This document shows positions 23,101-30,412 of a stretch of DNA of 34,754 bases, in pieces. Each line of letters opens with the position of its first letter. Position 1 is the first letter of the stretch. The DNA comes from Verrucomicrobiota bacterium. GTDB lineage: Bacteria; Verrucomicrobiota; Verrucomicrobiia; Limisphaerales; SIBE01. The notes under the pieces are model-generated. The model was not told the origin of the DNA, did not search any database, and saw nothing but the letters and a program-made list of their open reading frames with translations. Position numbers and translations under genes: made by a program. The DNA is taken from positions 1 to 34,754 of the forward strand of contig JACQWK010000480.1 of assembly GCA_016209525.1 (NCBI GenBank), given 5' to 3'.

Positions 23101-23918
23101 GAATGGAAGTTCAGCGTCTGCGACTTTTGTTTGAGCGCGGGGGCAAAGTCGCCCAGGACGGCCCGGGTGAGATCGACGATCCGGACCGGTTCGCGGTTGA
23201 CTTCTGCTTTTTCGGCTTCGAGTTTCGAAAAGTCCAGCAAACCCGTGACCATTTGAAGCAGCCGGATGGCATTGTTGTAGATCGTCCGAAGGCTGTTTCT
23301 TTGCTCGCCGGACCAAGCGGCATCCGGCTTCTCCAGCAGCGATTCCAAGGGAGCCAGAATCAGCGTCAGCGGCGTGCGCAGTTCGTGAGAAACATTCGCG
23401 AAGAATTCGCTCTTGGTCCGTTCGGCGGCGATCAATTGGTTGTTTTTGGCGTCGAGTTCCCGCACGGACTGGGCCAGCGCGGACTCGGCTTGTGTGCGAA
23501 CGGCAATTTCCTTTTCCAGGGTCTCATTCGTTTTTTTGAGCTGGCTGGGACTCGGCAGGGCCAGCGCTTGCGGCACAAGCTGAGCCAGCAAAATCGCGGT
23601 CGGCACCGAGGCCAGCGCGGTCAAGGCTTTGATGCTTCCGGAAAGCCAGTAGGTCGGGTGATAGATCGACCAGATCTCCATGACGTGCGTGGTGCCGCAA
23701 GCGGCGATAAACACCGCGAAACAGAGAAACATCCAGTGGAAAGCGAGATCCTTGCGTTTGACCACGAAGTATCCCAGCGTCACCGGGATCGAGAAGTAAG
23801 CGAGCGCGATGAGCGCATCGGAGGCGATGTGCAGCCACACGACCCCCGGATTCCAAAGGTAACAGTGGCCGTGCGGCATGAAGCCATCCGAGGAGAAAAG
23901 GTTCCGCAGGAATTCCAT
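20136..23918 (-). CDS. Hybrid histidine kinase with ethylene-receptor-like membrane domain and two kinase cores
   Basis: 1260 residues from ATG 23918, preceded by GGAGG five bases upstream; longer in-frame starts lack such a site. Order: three-helix membrane domain (about 28-118) resembling plant ETR1, with Asp34, Tyr41, Ile44-Pro45 and the copper-ligand pair Cys74-x3-His78; HisKA (His178 in N-V-S-H-E-L-R-T-P); HATPase (N-L-L-S-N-A-V-K-F, D-T-G-I-G-I, G-T-G-L-G-L); receiver (about 430-545, Asp479, Lys531); three PAS domains (about 598-718, 725-845, 892-1013); second HisKA (His1049 in S-V-S-H-D-L-R-A-P-L) and second HATPase (D-N-G-A-G-F, G-T-G-I-G-L) ending at 1260. Both kinase cores look intact. 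The second is of the type found in bacteriophytochromes and overlaps the Rcp1-type regulator gene, its likely target. The first probably feeds the internal receiver. Whether it senses ethylene or another small ligand is unknown. Confidence 0.92.
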   Translation of the reverse strand: MEFLRNLFSSDGFMPHGHCYLWNPGVVWLHIASDALIALAYFSIPVTLGYFVVKRKDLAFHWMFLCFAVFIAACGTTHVMEIWSIYHPTYWLSGSIKALTALASVPTAILLAQLVPQALALPSPSQLKKTNETLEKEIAVRTQAESALAQSVRELDAKNNQLIAAERTKSEFFANVSHELRTPLTLILAPLESLLEKPDAAWSGEQRNSLRTIYNNAIRLLQMVTGLLDFSKLEAEKAEVNREPVRIVDLTRAVLGDFAPALKQKSQTLNFHSAPEEACVHLDRYLYERILFNLLSNAVKFTPQGGTISVSLTWHEDRLGLSVADTGIGIPRDELPHLFQKFRQLEGSSTRRFEGTGLGLALVQEFIQLLGGTVSVESAAGQGSTFTVQCPAPLSLEPGVSKPGASPVQRYELEPVQQVAAATAASEPRPKVLIAEDNTDLASYIASLLREACETKTAMDGEAALRLAGEWMPDLVLADVMMPGRDGLSVCRQLKRDPATARTPVILLTALTHREALLQGWEAGADEYLFKPFHQQELKTRIQTLLRATQAGRQAEEVLRNAKAELEQGVRARTLELAHSNAALQAEIAERTRAEETLRESEERYRSLVETLPEVVVLISTENATITSLNLPFEKKTGWPRAQWIGQPFTELLHSDDIEAAFAAFHQAARGEWPPRLELRFCRRSGEYLVGEVICGPHFQKGRVAGVFGCIRDVTQRKRDEIALRESEERFRQIAEHIREIFWMSDPIAGKSLYVSPAYEAIWGRSCQSLQESWTSFMEGIHPEDRERVSRALTRQINREATDEEYRVLRPDGTVRWVRDRAFPIQNSDGKVYRITGIAEDITARKQAEEENRRLNAELEQRVRERTAQLETAYRNLENENAERKLTEALLRESEERFRLLVLSIKDYAIFGLDPEGRVAGWNTGAERIKGYKAGEIIGQPISTFYIREDRERGKPQLMLRAAMEQGRVEDEGWRLRKDGTTFWANVVITALRDEDGQLRGFAEITRDITERKQAEEGLRQSQEALRERTVQLEAANKELEAFSYSVSHDLRAPLRAIDGFSQALQEDCADRLDEPSQKHLGRIREATRRMGQLIDGLLQLSRITRSDIRSEPVNLSELAEGAVEELKQLEPQRQVEFALQPGLVVLGDPRLLRVVLTNLLDNAWKFSRKNPQARVEFGMTEQDGQCVLFVRDNGAGFDMAYSDRLFGAFQRLHPKSEFEGTGIGLATVQRIVHRHGGQIWAEAAPNQGATFYFTLPISK

Positions 23919-24255
23919 AGAGACCTCCGCAAGTCTATCGCATCGATGGGACGGCAAATCTCTTCCACGCTCGGATCGCCCGGTTCCCAAAACTGGCAGC
24001 ACGACAGACAGCGAGGCATAAACGCTTCGAGAACCGCAGGGGACCAACTGCCAGCGCGAGTGCAACAGGGACTGGTTTCATTTTCACGCTGCTCTTGTCT
24101 AAACCCAACCCCTGGTTTTGACAACCTCCAACCCGTGCGGCGTTCGCGGGCGTGCGAATCTCAATTTGTTCGTGAGTGCTGGGCCAGCAGCCACGATTGA
24201 GCATTGGGGATTGGGAATTGGTTATTGGCTATTGCCAAGCTGCGTAGATTCATTG
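23919..24255. other. Intergenic region upstream of the hybrid kinase
   Basis: No gene is supported. The frame upstream of ATG 23918 stays open to 24065, but its residues do not look like protein and the Shine-Dalgarno site favours 23918. Around 24198-24236 there is a run of near-repeats of ATTGG/GGGATT/TATTGG type, similar in style to the short-word repeats elsewhere in the window. The kinase promoter should lie here; I cannot place it confidently. Confidence 0.4.
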
Positions 24256-24329
24256 GTGGGCGAGACTCCCGTCGAGCCCTGACTTCATCGCCGGCAAGGA
24301 TTGCAGGACTCGACGGAGTCTCGCCCCAC
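24256..24329. repeat. Inverted repeat of the GCGAGACTCC/GGAGTCTCGC family, copy A
   Basis: Left arm GTGGGCGAGACTCCCGTCGAG (shown here by its first 20 bases GTGGGCGAGACTCCCGTCGA, from 24256) pairs with the right arm CTCGACGGAGTCTCGCCCCA... (24309-24329), with the arms extended by GCCCTG/CAGGA. A related right-half copy lies at 28698-28725. Confidence 0.65.
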
Positions 24330-24415
24330 CCAACATGCTCGCGGCGTGCGAACAATGCCGAAGATAGCTGGCGCAGCGGCAGAACAACCACCCGCCAGGC
24401 TGCGGCAACGATGCC

Positions 24416-24997
24416 TTATTCCATTCCCGCGTACTCCTCGTCGGTCTTCAAGTCCAGCCCCATGAGGACATAGTCGTGCGCGATAGCCTGCATGTCTTTG
24501 ACGTAGTTGGGCATGCGGACCAAATTGCTGAAACCGAGCAACGCGAACATCTTGATGGCCGCCTCCTGCTCGCCAATGAATTCCGCTTCTACTTTGTCGA
24601 GCCCGATGTGGCGCGAGATATCGACAATTTGATTCACCAGAGCGCGGGCCAGACCGCGCCCGCGATACTTGGGCAGAACGAGCACACTCACACGGCCAAT
24701 GTGGCGCTTCCACCCGCCGAGTTGCTGATGAAGGGTTGCGTCCGCGATAATCCTGCCGTCGGTCAGCGCCAGCAACGGAAGATTGCGACCGTAATCGATG
24801 GTTTGACACCATTCACGGATGACGGCCGGTTCCGTGACGCGATGTTTGATGAACATGCGCTCGCTGTCCGGGACCTGGAGGAAAAACTCGTGAAAGGCCT
24901 CTTCGTCGGTGGATTGAAGCGGCCGGATCAGGCACTTGAAGCCGTCCTTCAGTTCGATCTGTTTCGGGAATTCATCTAGGACATGTGGTGGCAGCAT
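24416..24997 (-). CDS. GNAT-family N-acetyltransferase
   Basis: 193 residues from ATG 24997 (M-L-P-P-H-V-L-D-E-F). An in-frame ATG at 25069 would add 24 residues translated from a palindrome-rich stretch, so the shorter form is preferred. The acetyl-CoA binding motif A is R-V-S-V-L-V-L-P-K-Y-R-G-R-G-L-A-R-A-L (about 125-143), followed by a motif-B region with E-A-A-I-K-M-F-A-L-L-G-F. The N-terminal R-P-L-Q-S-T-D-E-E-A-F-H-E-F is a typical GNAT opening. The acceptor substrate is unknown. It is divergent from xseB, with 115 bp between the starts. It could be a Pat-like protein acetyltransferase, but nothing in the sequence decides this. Confidence 0.82.
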   Translation of the reverse strand: MLPPHVLDEFPKQIELKDGFKCLIRPLQSTDEEAFHEFFLQVPDSERMFIKHRVTEPAVIREWCQTIDYGRNLPLLALTDGRIIADATLHQQLGGWKRHIGRVSVLVLPKYRGRGLARALVNQIVDISRHIGLDKVEAEFIGEQEAAIKMFALLGFSNLVRMPNYVKDMQAIAHDYVLMGLDLKTDEEYAGME

Positions 24998-25112
24998 AGC
25001 TTTGCCTATGTTAGGACGGGCGGGAGTCTCCCAGACGAGCGACGCGCCTTCAAGGCGCAAATAGGCCATAAACTCCTCGACGGACGGGAGGAATTCTCTT
25101 ACGTTCGCGCCG

Positions 25113-25409
25113 GTGTCAAAAACAGCGAAAGGCGCAGCGGCTCATTCGGCTGCGGCTCAAGACTTGCCCTTCGAAGAGGCTCTGCGGAAGCTGGAGTCGA
25201 TTGTCGAAGCGATGGAGTCGCAAGACCTGCCGCTCGAGGCGCTGCTGGCCCGTTTCGAGGAAGGGACCAAGCTGGCCCAAATCTGCCAGACGAAGCTTGC
25301 CGAAGCCGATTTGAAAATCCAGCAACTGGAGAAGAATGCCGCGGGAGAGTTCGCACTCCACCCGATCAAACTGGGGGAGCAGACTCCTGAAGATCCGATT
25401 CGTCAGTGA
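25113..25409 (+). CDS. xseB: Exodeoxyribonuclease VII small subunit
   Basis: 98 residues from a GTG start. Residues about 19-75 match the XseB signature: L-P-F-E-E-A-L-R-K-L-E-S-I-V-E-A-M-E, D-L-P-L-E-A-L-L-A-R-F-E-E-G and C-Q-T-K-L-A-E-A-D-L-K-I. XseB binds several copies to the XseA large subunit to form the exonuclease that degrades single-stranded DNA from both ends. The XseA gene is not in this window. The start is uncertain: the only purine-rich GGGAGG lies about 20 bases upstream of the GTG, too far for a normal Shine-Dalgarno site. The gene ends three bases before the dxs ATG, so the two are co-transcribed, echoing the xseB-ispA-dxs order of enterobacteria but without ispA. Confidence 0.9.
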   Translation: MSKTAKGAAAHSAAAQDLPFEEALRKLESIVEAMESQDLPLEALLARFEEGTKLAQICQTKLAEADLKIQQLEKNAAGEFALHPIKLGEQTPEDPIRQ

Positions 25410-25411
25410 TT

Positions 25412-27394
25412 ATGAGCCGATATTTAGACATGGTGGACGACCCCTCGCACGTGAAGAAACTCACCTTGCCGCAATTAGCGGAGCTGGCTGAGGAAATCCG
25501 TTCCGAGCTGATCAATACCCTGGCCAAAACCGGCGGCCACCTGGGGCCGAACCTCGGCGTGGTCGAGTTGACGCTCGCCCTGCACCGGGTCTTCTCGACC
25601 CCCAAAGACAAATTCATCTGGGACGTCAGCCACCAGACTTACGTCCACAAGATGCTCACGGGCCGCAAGAGCCGCTTCCAGTCCATCCGCACGACGGGCG
25701 GCCTGAACGGTTTCGCCTTGCGCACCGAGAGCGAGCACGATTGTTATGGCGCCGCCCACGCCGGCACGGCATTGTCGGCGGCCCTGGGCATCGCAGCCGC
25801 GCGGGACCGGCGCGGGACCCGCGAGCATGTCGTGGCGATTTTCGGCGACGCGGCTCTGACCAATGGCATTTCCTTCGAAGCGCTGAACAATATCGCGAGC
25901 ACGACCAAACGCTTTATCGGAGTTTTGAACGACAACGAATGGAGCATCGCGAAGAACGTCGGAGCCATCGCCAATTACCTGAACAAGCTCATTACGCACC
26001 CGTCCTACAGCCGGCTCCAGAAAGACTTCGAACGGTGGATGCGCCTCATCCCGAAAGGCGAGATTGCCCTGAAGTTGGGGCACAAAATGGAGGAAGCGCT
26101 CAAAGGCGCAGTGAGCGAGGTGGCGTTGCGGCAGAGCGAGAGCAACTTGGATTCCGATGGCCGCGGCGGGTTCGGCAGCAGTCTGATTTTCGAAGAGATG
26201 GGGCTGCGGTATCTGGGTCCGATCGATGGTCATGATCTTTCCATGCTCACCAACGTTTTGGAATTCGCCAAGAAATACGATCAACCGGTCGTGGTGCACG
26301 CGGTCACCCGAAAGGGCAAGGGCTATGACGCCGCGATCCAGCATCCGGAACGGCTCCACGGCACCGGCCCTTACGATGTGAAGACCGGCGAGGCGCCCGC
26401 CAAGAAACCGGGAGCGCCTCCCAACTGGCAGGACGTGTTCGGGCAAGCCATGGTCCAGCTTTGCCAGCGGGACAACACGATCGTGGGCATCACCGCCGCG
26501 ATGCCCAGCGGGACCGGATTGAACATTTTGGAGAAGGCCATGCCGGACCGGTATTATGACGTGGGCATCGCCGAAGAACATGCGGCGTTGTTTGCCTGCG
26601 GCCTGGCGACGATGGGATATCACCCGGTTTGCGCCATCTACTCCACGTTCCTCCAACGAGCCTATGACTGCATTATCCATGACGCCGCGCTCCAGGATTT
26701 GCCCGTGATCTTTTGCATGGACCGGGCGGGCCTTTCGCCGCAGGACGGACCGACCCACCACGGCCTCTTCGACATCGCTTACTTGCGGACGGTTCCGAAC
26801 ATCATTGCCATGGCGCCCAAAGACGAGGATGAACTGGTGGATATGATGTTCACGGCGACTCGCGAAAGACATCCGACCTTCATTCGCTACGCGCGAGGCC
26901 CGGCGGAAGGCGTGCCGATCAAAGACCAGCCGAGACTTCTGGAGATCGGGAAAGCCGAAGTCGTCGAGAACTTCACGCAGAACCGCGGCCACAAAGTGGC
27001 GCTGTTCGGCCTGGGCAACATGCTGAAACTGGCGCGACAGGCGGCCGACCAACTGAAGGCGGATGGATTCGACACGGCCTTGATCAATCCGCGCTTCACG
27101 AAACCGATCGACGAAGGAACGACCGAGTTTTTTGGACGCGCGGCCGACTTGGTGATCACCGTGGAGGACCACGTGCTGATCGGCGGTTACGGAAGCGCGG
27201 TCCTGGAGGTCTTTGGGGATCGTCGGGTGACCACGCCGGTCTTCCGCGTGGGATGGCCCGACCATTTCATCGAGCACGCGACCAGCGCCGAGGACTTGCG
27301 CATGAAGTACGGCCTCACCGTGGACGCCATCGTCGCCAAAGTCAAAGGCCACTTCGCCGAGGCCCCGGCGGTGAGGCTCACGGCCTTGGGGTAG
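25412..27394 (+). CDS. dxs: 1-deoxy-D-xylulose-5-phosphate synthase
   Basis: 660 residues from ATG 25412; a GTG at 25406 would overlap the xseB stop and add two residues. The enzyme condenses pyruvate and glyceraldehyde-3-phosphate, the first step of the MEP isoprenoid pathway, with thiamine diphosphate. Visible hallmarks: G-G-H-L-G-P-N-L-G-V-V-E-L (41-53), S-H-Q-T-Y-V-H-K-M-L-T-G-R, the ThDP/Mg site G-D-A-A-L-T-N-G (145-152) with N-D-N-E (173-176), P-I-D-G-H-D (270-275), and in the second domain the catalytic Glu in V-G-I-A-E-E-H-A and D-G-P-T-H-H-G-L-F-D. The usual G-D-G of the thiamine site is G-D-A here. It is about 40 residues longer than the E. coli enzyme, partly through an insert around 235-258 rich in Gly/Ser. 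It should be functional because the Asp and Asn metal ligands are retained. Confidence 0.95.
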   Translation: MSRYLDMVDDPSHVKKLTLPQLAELAEEIRSELINTLAKTGGHLGPNLGVVELTLALHRVFSTPKDKFIWDVSHQTYVHKMLTGRKSRFQSIRTTGGLNGFALRTESEHDCYGAAHAGTALSAALGIAAARDRRGTREHVVAIFGDAALTNGISFEALNNIASTTKRFIGVLNDNEWSIAKNVGAIANYLNKLITHPSYSRLQKDFERWMRLIPKGEIALKLGHKMEEALKGAVSEVALRQSESNLDSDGRGGFGSSLIFEEMGLRYLGPIDGHDLSMLTNVLEFAKKYDQPVVVHAVTRKGKGYDAAIQHPERLHGTGPYDVKTGEAPAKKPGAPPNWQDVFGQAMVQLCQRDNTIVGITAAMPSGTGLNILEKAMPDRYYDVGIAEEHAALFACGLATMGYHPVCAIYSTFLQRAYDCIIHDAALQDLPVIFCMDRAGLSPQDGPTHHGLFDIAYLRTVPNIIAMAPKDEDELVDMMFTATRERHPTFIRYARGPAEGVPIKDQPRLLEIGKAEVVENFTQNRGHKVALFGLGNMLKLARQAADQLKADGFDTALINPRFTKPIDEGTTEFFGRAADLVITVEDHVLIGGYGSAVLEVFGDRRVTTPVFRVGWPDHFIEHATSAEDLRMKYGLTVDAIVAKVKGHFAEAPAVRLTALG

Positions 27395-27530
27395 ACGTCA
27401 AGAATTCGGACGGAGCGTGGACGCCTTCGGGCAATCGAGGCGCAGCGGTTATGTTTCTGGCTCACTCGCTGTTTCCATACTGCGATCTCCATACAGTCTG
27501 CGAGCCTCTTCGTGCGGCCAAACAGATCAA

Positions 27531-27630
27531 AATGACGAAGGACAAAGGACGAATGACCAAAGAATGACGAATGATTGGTCATTCTGTCCTTGGTGATTCT
27601 TTGGTCATTGGTGCTTCGTCATTCGTCATT
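27531..27630. repeat. Palindromic repeat of the ATGACGAA/TTCGTCAT family, copy B
   Basis: The left arm (27531-27574) starts AATGACGAAGGACAAAGGAC and carries GACCAAAGAATGACGAATG. The right arm (27575-27630) has the complementary words TTCTTTGGTCATT and TTCGTCATTCGTCATT. It shares AATGACGAAGGAC, CCAAAGAAT and TTCGTCATT words with 3809-3938. The remaining part of the 27395-27803 gap (27395-27530) shows no gene. Confidence 0.7.
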
Positions 27631-27676
27631 GAACTGTCGTCCGGTTGCGGCCCATGACGCGCTCAGCTCTTTGCAG

Positions 27677-27705
27677 TTGTCTCCCCCCACCTGGAGGCCT
27701 ATAGT
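27677..27705 (+). promoter_or_regulatory. Possible sigma70-type promoter for the prepilin-type gene
   Basis: TTGTCT (27677-27682) and TATAGT (27700-27705) are spaced by 17 bp. The same TATAGT hexamer stands before the gene at 1062. A transcript from about 27712 would have a leader of roughly 90 nt before ATG 27804. The match is by eye only. Confidence 0.35.
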
Positions 27706-27803
27706 ATGGCGCGCAAAGCCAGACGAGAAGAGCGCTTCTGGCGCTGATGCCTGGACGACTCCATTGCCAAACCGCGACGAACTTCGCGCGAAACAACCGT
27801 GCT

Positions 27804-28574
27804 ATGAAACCACGACCATCCCTTGGCCCCCTGCGACCACTCCGGCACGCCCCTGCCTTCACTCTGATCGAGCTGCTCGTCGTCATCGCCATCATTGCGA
27901 TTCTGGCTGGGATGCTTTTGCCTTCGCTGGCCAAGGCCAAACAGAAGGCCCAATCGATTCAATGCGTGAGCAACATGCGCCAGATCATGCTCGCCGGGAA
28001 GATGTACACCGACGACAATAACGGCAAACACGTGGTCACCTACCTTTATCCGCCTTACACGAAAGGCTTGATCACTTGGTTTCAGTTGCTGCAGCCCTAC
28101 CTGAGCAGCACCAATATTCTCCTTTGTCCTGCGCGCAAAGGCGCGCCTCTCAACCTCGAGCGCTGGGACGGAGTCCCGGTCTCGGCGCCGACAGTCTCCG
28201 ACTACGCGATCAACCACCAGATGGCCGGAGAGTTGAGCCTCTACGTGGATTACCATCATAAGCCGGAAATAACCTTGAGGAACCCGGCCAGGACTGTCTT
28301 CATCACCGACTCCGGCACGCGAGCCGAGGCTAACAAGAAGCCGAGCGTCACCGCAAAATCAAGGACCAAACTCGGGGCCTGGATGTTGGGAGATCCGCAA
28401 GTCGGTGATTGTCCCGGCTGCGTGACCGGCGACAACCCAAATTGGTGCGGCCCGCATCTGCGCCACAACGAACGGAGCACGATCGGCTTCGCGGATGGCC
28501 ACGTGGAGAGCATGAAAGCGTCTTGGTATTACGGCAACACCCCCTGGCTCGATCCGCTCCGGGGGGGAGAGTAG
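27804..28574 (+). CDS. Prepilin-type N-terminal cleavage/methylation protein (type II pseudopilin-like)
   Basis: 256 residues from ATG 27804; the frame opens at 27747 but those residues are not signal-like. A basic leader (M-K-P-R-P-S-L...R-H-A-P-A) is followed by the prepilin motif [18 protein letters not shown] (about 19-36), to be cleaved and N-methylated before Phe by prepilin peptidase. The next segment, [13 protein letters not shown], is the standard helix continuation. The globular part has C-V-S-N-M-R-Q-I and ends with [17 protein letters not shown], the H-x9-D-G motif of the verrucomicrobial and planctomycetal pseudopilins. Such proteins occur in dozens of copies per genome and their assembly partners are mostly unknown. 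It stands alone, between dxs and a DUF1501 gene on the opposite strand. Confidence 0.9.
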   Translation: MKPRPSLGPLRPLRHAPAFTLIELLVVIAIIAILAGMLLPSLAKAKQKAQSIQCVSNMRQIMLAGKMYTDDNNGKHVVTYLYPPYTKGLITWFQLLQPYLSSTNILLCPARKGAPLNLERWDGVPVSAPTVSDYAINHQMAGELSLYVDYHHKPEITLRNPARTVFITDSGTRAEANKKPSVTAKSRTKLGAWMLGDPQVGDCPGCVTGDNPNWCGPHLRHNERSTIGFADGHVESMKASWYYGNTPWLDPLRGGE

Positions 28575-28582
28575 CGTGCTTA

Positions 28583-28695
28583 GAGCGTGTTTGGAAAATG
28601 CCGTTTGGGTGGAACAGGCCACTGGCCTGTCGCGGCAGGTTGCCACCGAATACGGGCTGGCAGCCCGTTCCACCCATTTTCATAACACGCGCTCA
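28583..28695. repeat. Nested inverted repeat with GGGTGGAAC/GTTCCACCC arms
   Basis: Outer GCGTGTT (28585-28591) pairs with AACACGC (28684-28690), then GAAAATG with CATTTTC, then GGGTGGAAC with GTTCCACCC. Small inner hairpins CAGGCCACTGGCCTG and CGGGCTGGCAGCCCG lie inside. It begins nine bases after the stop of the prepilin-type gene, in the convergent gap 28575-28777. Confidence 0.65.
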
Positions 28696-28697
28696 GC

Positions 28698-28740
28698 CAG
28701 GACTCGACCGGAGTCTCGCCCCACCATAGGTTTTGTGGGG
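28698..28740. repeat. Partial GGAGTCTCGC-family repeat, copy B, plus small hairpin
   Basis: CAGGACTCGACCGGAGTCTC (from 28698) matches the right arm of the 24256-24329 element with one extra C; the left arm is missing. Its CCCCAC end (28719-28724) pairs with GTGGGG (28735-28740) to form a hairpin ahead of the convergent gene's stop at 28778. Confidence 0.55.
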
Positions 28741-28777
28741 CAGCGCAAACGCTTCAAGTCAGCGGCACGAAAGGCGG

Positions 28778-30289
28778 TTAGGCAGCCAGAATCTCCCGAA
28801 TGACTTCGCCGTGAACGTCGGTGAGCCGGCGGTCGATTCCGTTGTGCCGGAACGTGAGTTTCTCGTGGTCGATGCCGAGCAGGTGCAGGACCGTCGCGTG
28901 GATGTCATACACCTGCGTGGGATGGTTTCGATCCGCCGGCTTGTAACCCCATTCGTCGCTGGGACCGTAGGAAATCCCGCCCTTGATTCCGCCGCCGCAG
29001 AGCCAATTGGTGAAGCAGAATGGATTGTGATCGCGTCCTTTGCCGCCTTGGGCGCATGGCATCCGGCCAAATTCCGTCGTCCAGAGAATGACCGTGTCCT
29101 CAAGCATCCCCCGCTGTTTCAAGTCCTTGATCAGCGCTGCGGCGCCTCGGGCCATGCCAATGGCGAGCGGGCCGTGATCGCGTTGGATGTCCTCATGCGA
29201 ATCCCAGTTGCGGCGCGGGAAACCGTTGTCATTGCCCGACCAGATTTGAACAAATCGAACTCCGCGTTCGAGCAGCCGGCGGGCGACTAGGCATTTCCGG
29301 CCGAAGTAATCGGTTTCCTCAATGGGGTTAATCTCCTTGGCAAATGTTTTCACGCCGTGGTTGAGCCCGTACATTTCGAGGATGTATTCCGGCTCTTTGC
29401 TGATATCGAGCGCATCGGGCGCCGCCAACTGCATCCGGGCGGCCAACTCGTACGAGCGGATGCGAGCGTCCAGCCGGTCATCTCCGGACCGCTGCGCCGC
29501 GTGCTGGCGATTCAGTTTTGACATCAGAGCCAGGCCATCCGCATCGCTTTGGCGTGTGATAAAATCTCCTTGCTTGGCCGGGAAAAGATTCGCGATCGGA
29601 TGTTCGGCCCCTGGCCAGATGACGGTGCCTGAATGTTGCGAAGGCAAGAAGGCGGAATCCCAATTTTTCGGCCCGTTCGAAGCGTAACCGCGATGGTCGG
29701 GCAGCACCACGAAAGCGGGCAGATTCTCGTTCAGGCTGCCCAGGGCGTAACTGAACCAGCAGCCCATGCCGGGGAATCCCGGCATCTGAAAGCCTGTGGC
29801 CTGAAGATAAGTCGCCTGACTATGGACGCCGGTCTTGCCCACCAGATTGTGAACAAACGCGAGGTCATCTACACAAACGCCGAGCGCGCTGACGACGTCA
29901 TTGAGGTGCTTGCCGCATTGGCCGTGCTGTTTCCAACTCCAAGGCGAGGCAAACGTGGCGCCGTGGCCATTTTGGAAAAGCTCGACTTTTTCGCCGGGGT
30001 CCCAAGGCTGGCCGTGGCGTCGAATCAGCTCAGGTTTGTAATCGAAGGTATCGACATGGCTTGCCGCCCCACCCATAAACATCTGCACGACGCGCTTGGC
30101 TTTGGGCGGATGGTGAAGCTTGCCGCTCAACACGCCCTGGGCCTCGCCTGAAGCCGCCAGGAGCCGGTCTTGGCGGAGCAATGCGGCGAGCGCAATCCCT
30201 CCCAGTCCGCCGCCGGACGTCCAGAGGAATTCTCGCCGAGTCATCGGTCGGTGACAGGCCGTGAATCGGTGATAAATCGATGCGTTCAT
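28778..30289 (-). CDS. DUF1501 protein (second copy), Tat-type signal
   Basis: 503 residues. The N-terminus carries M-T-R-R-E-F-L-W-T-S-G-G-G-L-G-G-I-A-L-A-A-L-L, a twin-arginine-type export signal; an in-frame start at the Met of M-T-R-R (30244) is an alternative. Family motifs present are M-G-G-A-A-S-H-V-D-T-F-D near residue 75, N-W-D-S-H-E-D, W-T-T-E-F-G-R-M-P and G-K-G-R-D-H-N-P. The C-terminal V-H-G-E-V-I-R-E-I-L-A matches the [11 protein letters not shown] end of the 3985-5460 paralogue. It has a longer loop around N-D-N-G-F-P-R-R-N-W-D-S-H than that paralogue. It is the distal member of the second PSD1-DUF1501 pair, now separated from the PSD1 gene at 30942 by 652 bp carrying a GxxExxY gene and two repeats. 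Substrate unknown. Confidence 0.88.
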   Translation of the reverse strand: MNASIYHRFTACHRPMTRREFLWTSGGGLGGIALAALLRQDRLLAASGEAQGVLSGKLHHPPKAKRVVQMFMGGAASHVDTFDYKPELIRRHGQPWDPGEKVELFQNGHGATFASPWSWKQHGQCGKHLNDVVSALGVCVDDLAFVHNLVGKTGVHSQATYLQATGFQMPGFPGMGCWFSYALGSLNENLPAFVVLPDHRGYASNGPKNWDSAFLPSQHSGTVIWPGAEHPIANLFPAKQGDFITRQSDADGLALMSKLNRQHAAQRSGDDRLDARIRSYELAARMQLAAPDALDISKEPEYILEMYGLNHGVKTFAKEINPIEETDYFGRKCLVARRLLERGVRFVQIWSGNDNGFPRRNWDSHEDIQRDHGPLAIGMARGAAALIKDLKQRGMLEDTVILWTTEFGRMPCAQGGKGRDHNPFCFTNWLCGGGIKGGISYGPSDEWGYKPADRNHPTQVYDIHATVLHLLGIDHEKLTFRHNGIDRRLTDVHGEVIREILAA

Positions 30290-30310
30290 GCAAATTACGG
30301 AGGGAGTTCT

Positions 30311-30398
30311 ACAGAAGGTAACGAAGAGAACGAAGGTCTAGGTCGTCAGCCGTCCCACAGGCAGGCGCCAGGCCTTCGTTGCCTTCGTTACCTTCTGT
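30311..30398. repeat. Inverted repeat of the ACAGAAGG/CCTTCTGT family, downstream copy
   Basis: The 26-bp arms, left starting ACAGAAGGTAACGAAG (30311-30336) and right ending CGTTACCTTCTGT (30373-30398), pair at 24 of 26 positions. Related copies occur on both sides of the GxxExxY gene; this one ends 15 bp from its stop codon. Confidence 0.75.
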
Positions 30399-30412
30399 AA
30401 AATTTCCGATGG

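Noticed and set aside
24066..25069. Longer start of the GNAT gene at 25069 and of the kinase at 24065
   Set aside because: Both extensions read through repeat-like or promoter sequence. The kinase has a GGAGG site five bases before 23918, and the GNAT fold is complete from 24997.
25475..27352. Long open frame on the minus strand (625 codons) opposite dxs
   Set aside because: The plus frame is an unmistakable DXS. The antisense frame has Arg/His/Val-rich composition typical of a high-GC shadow.
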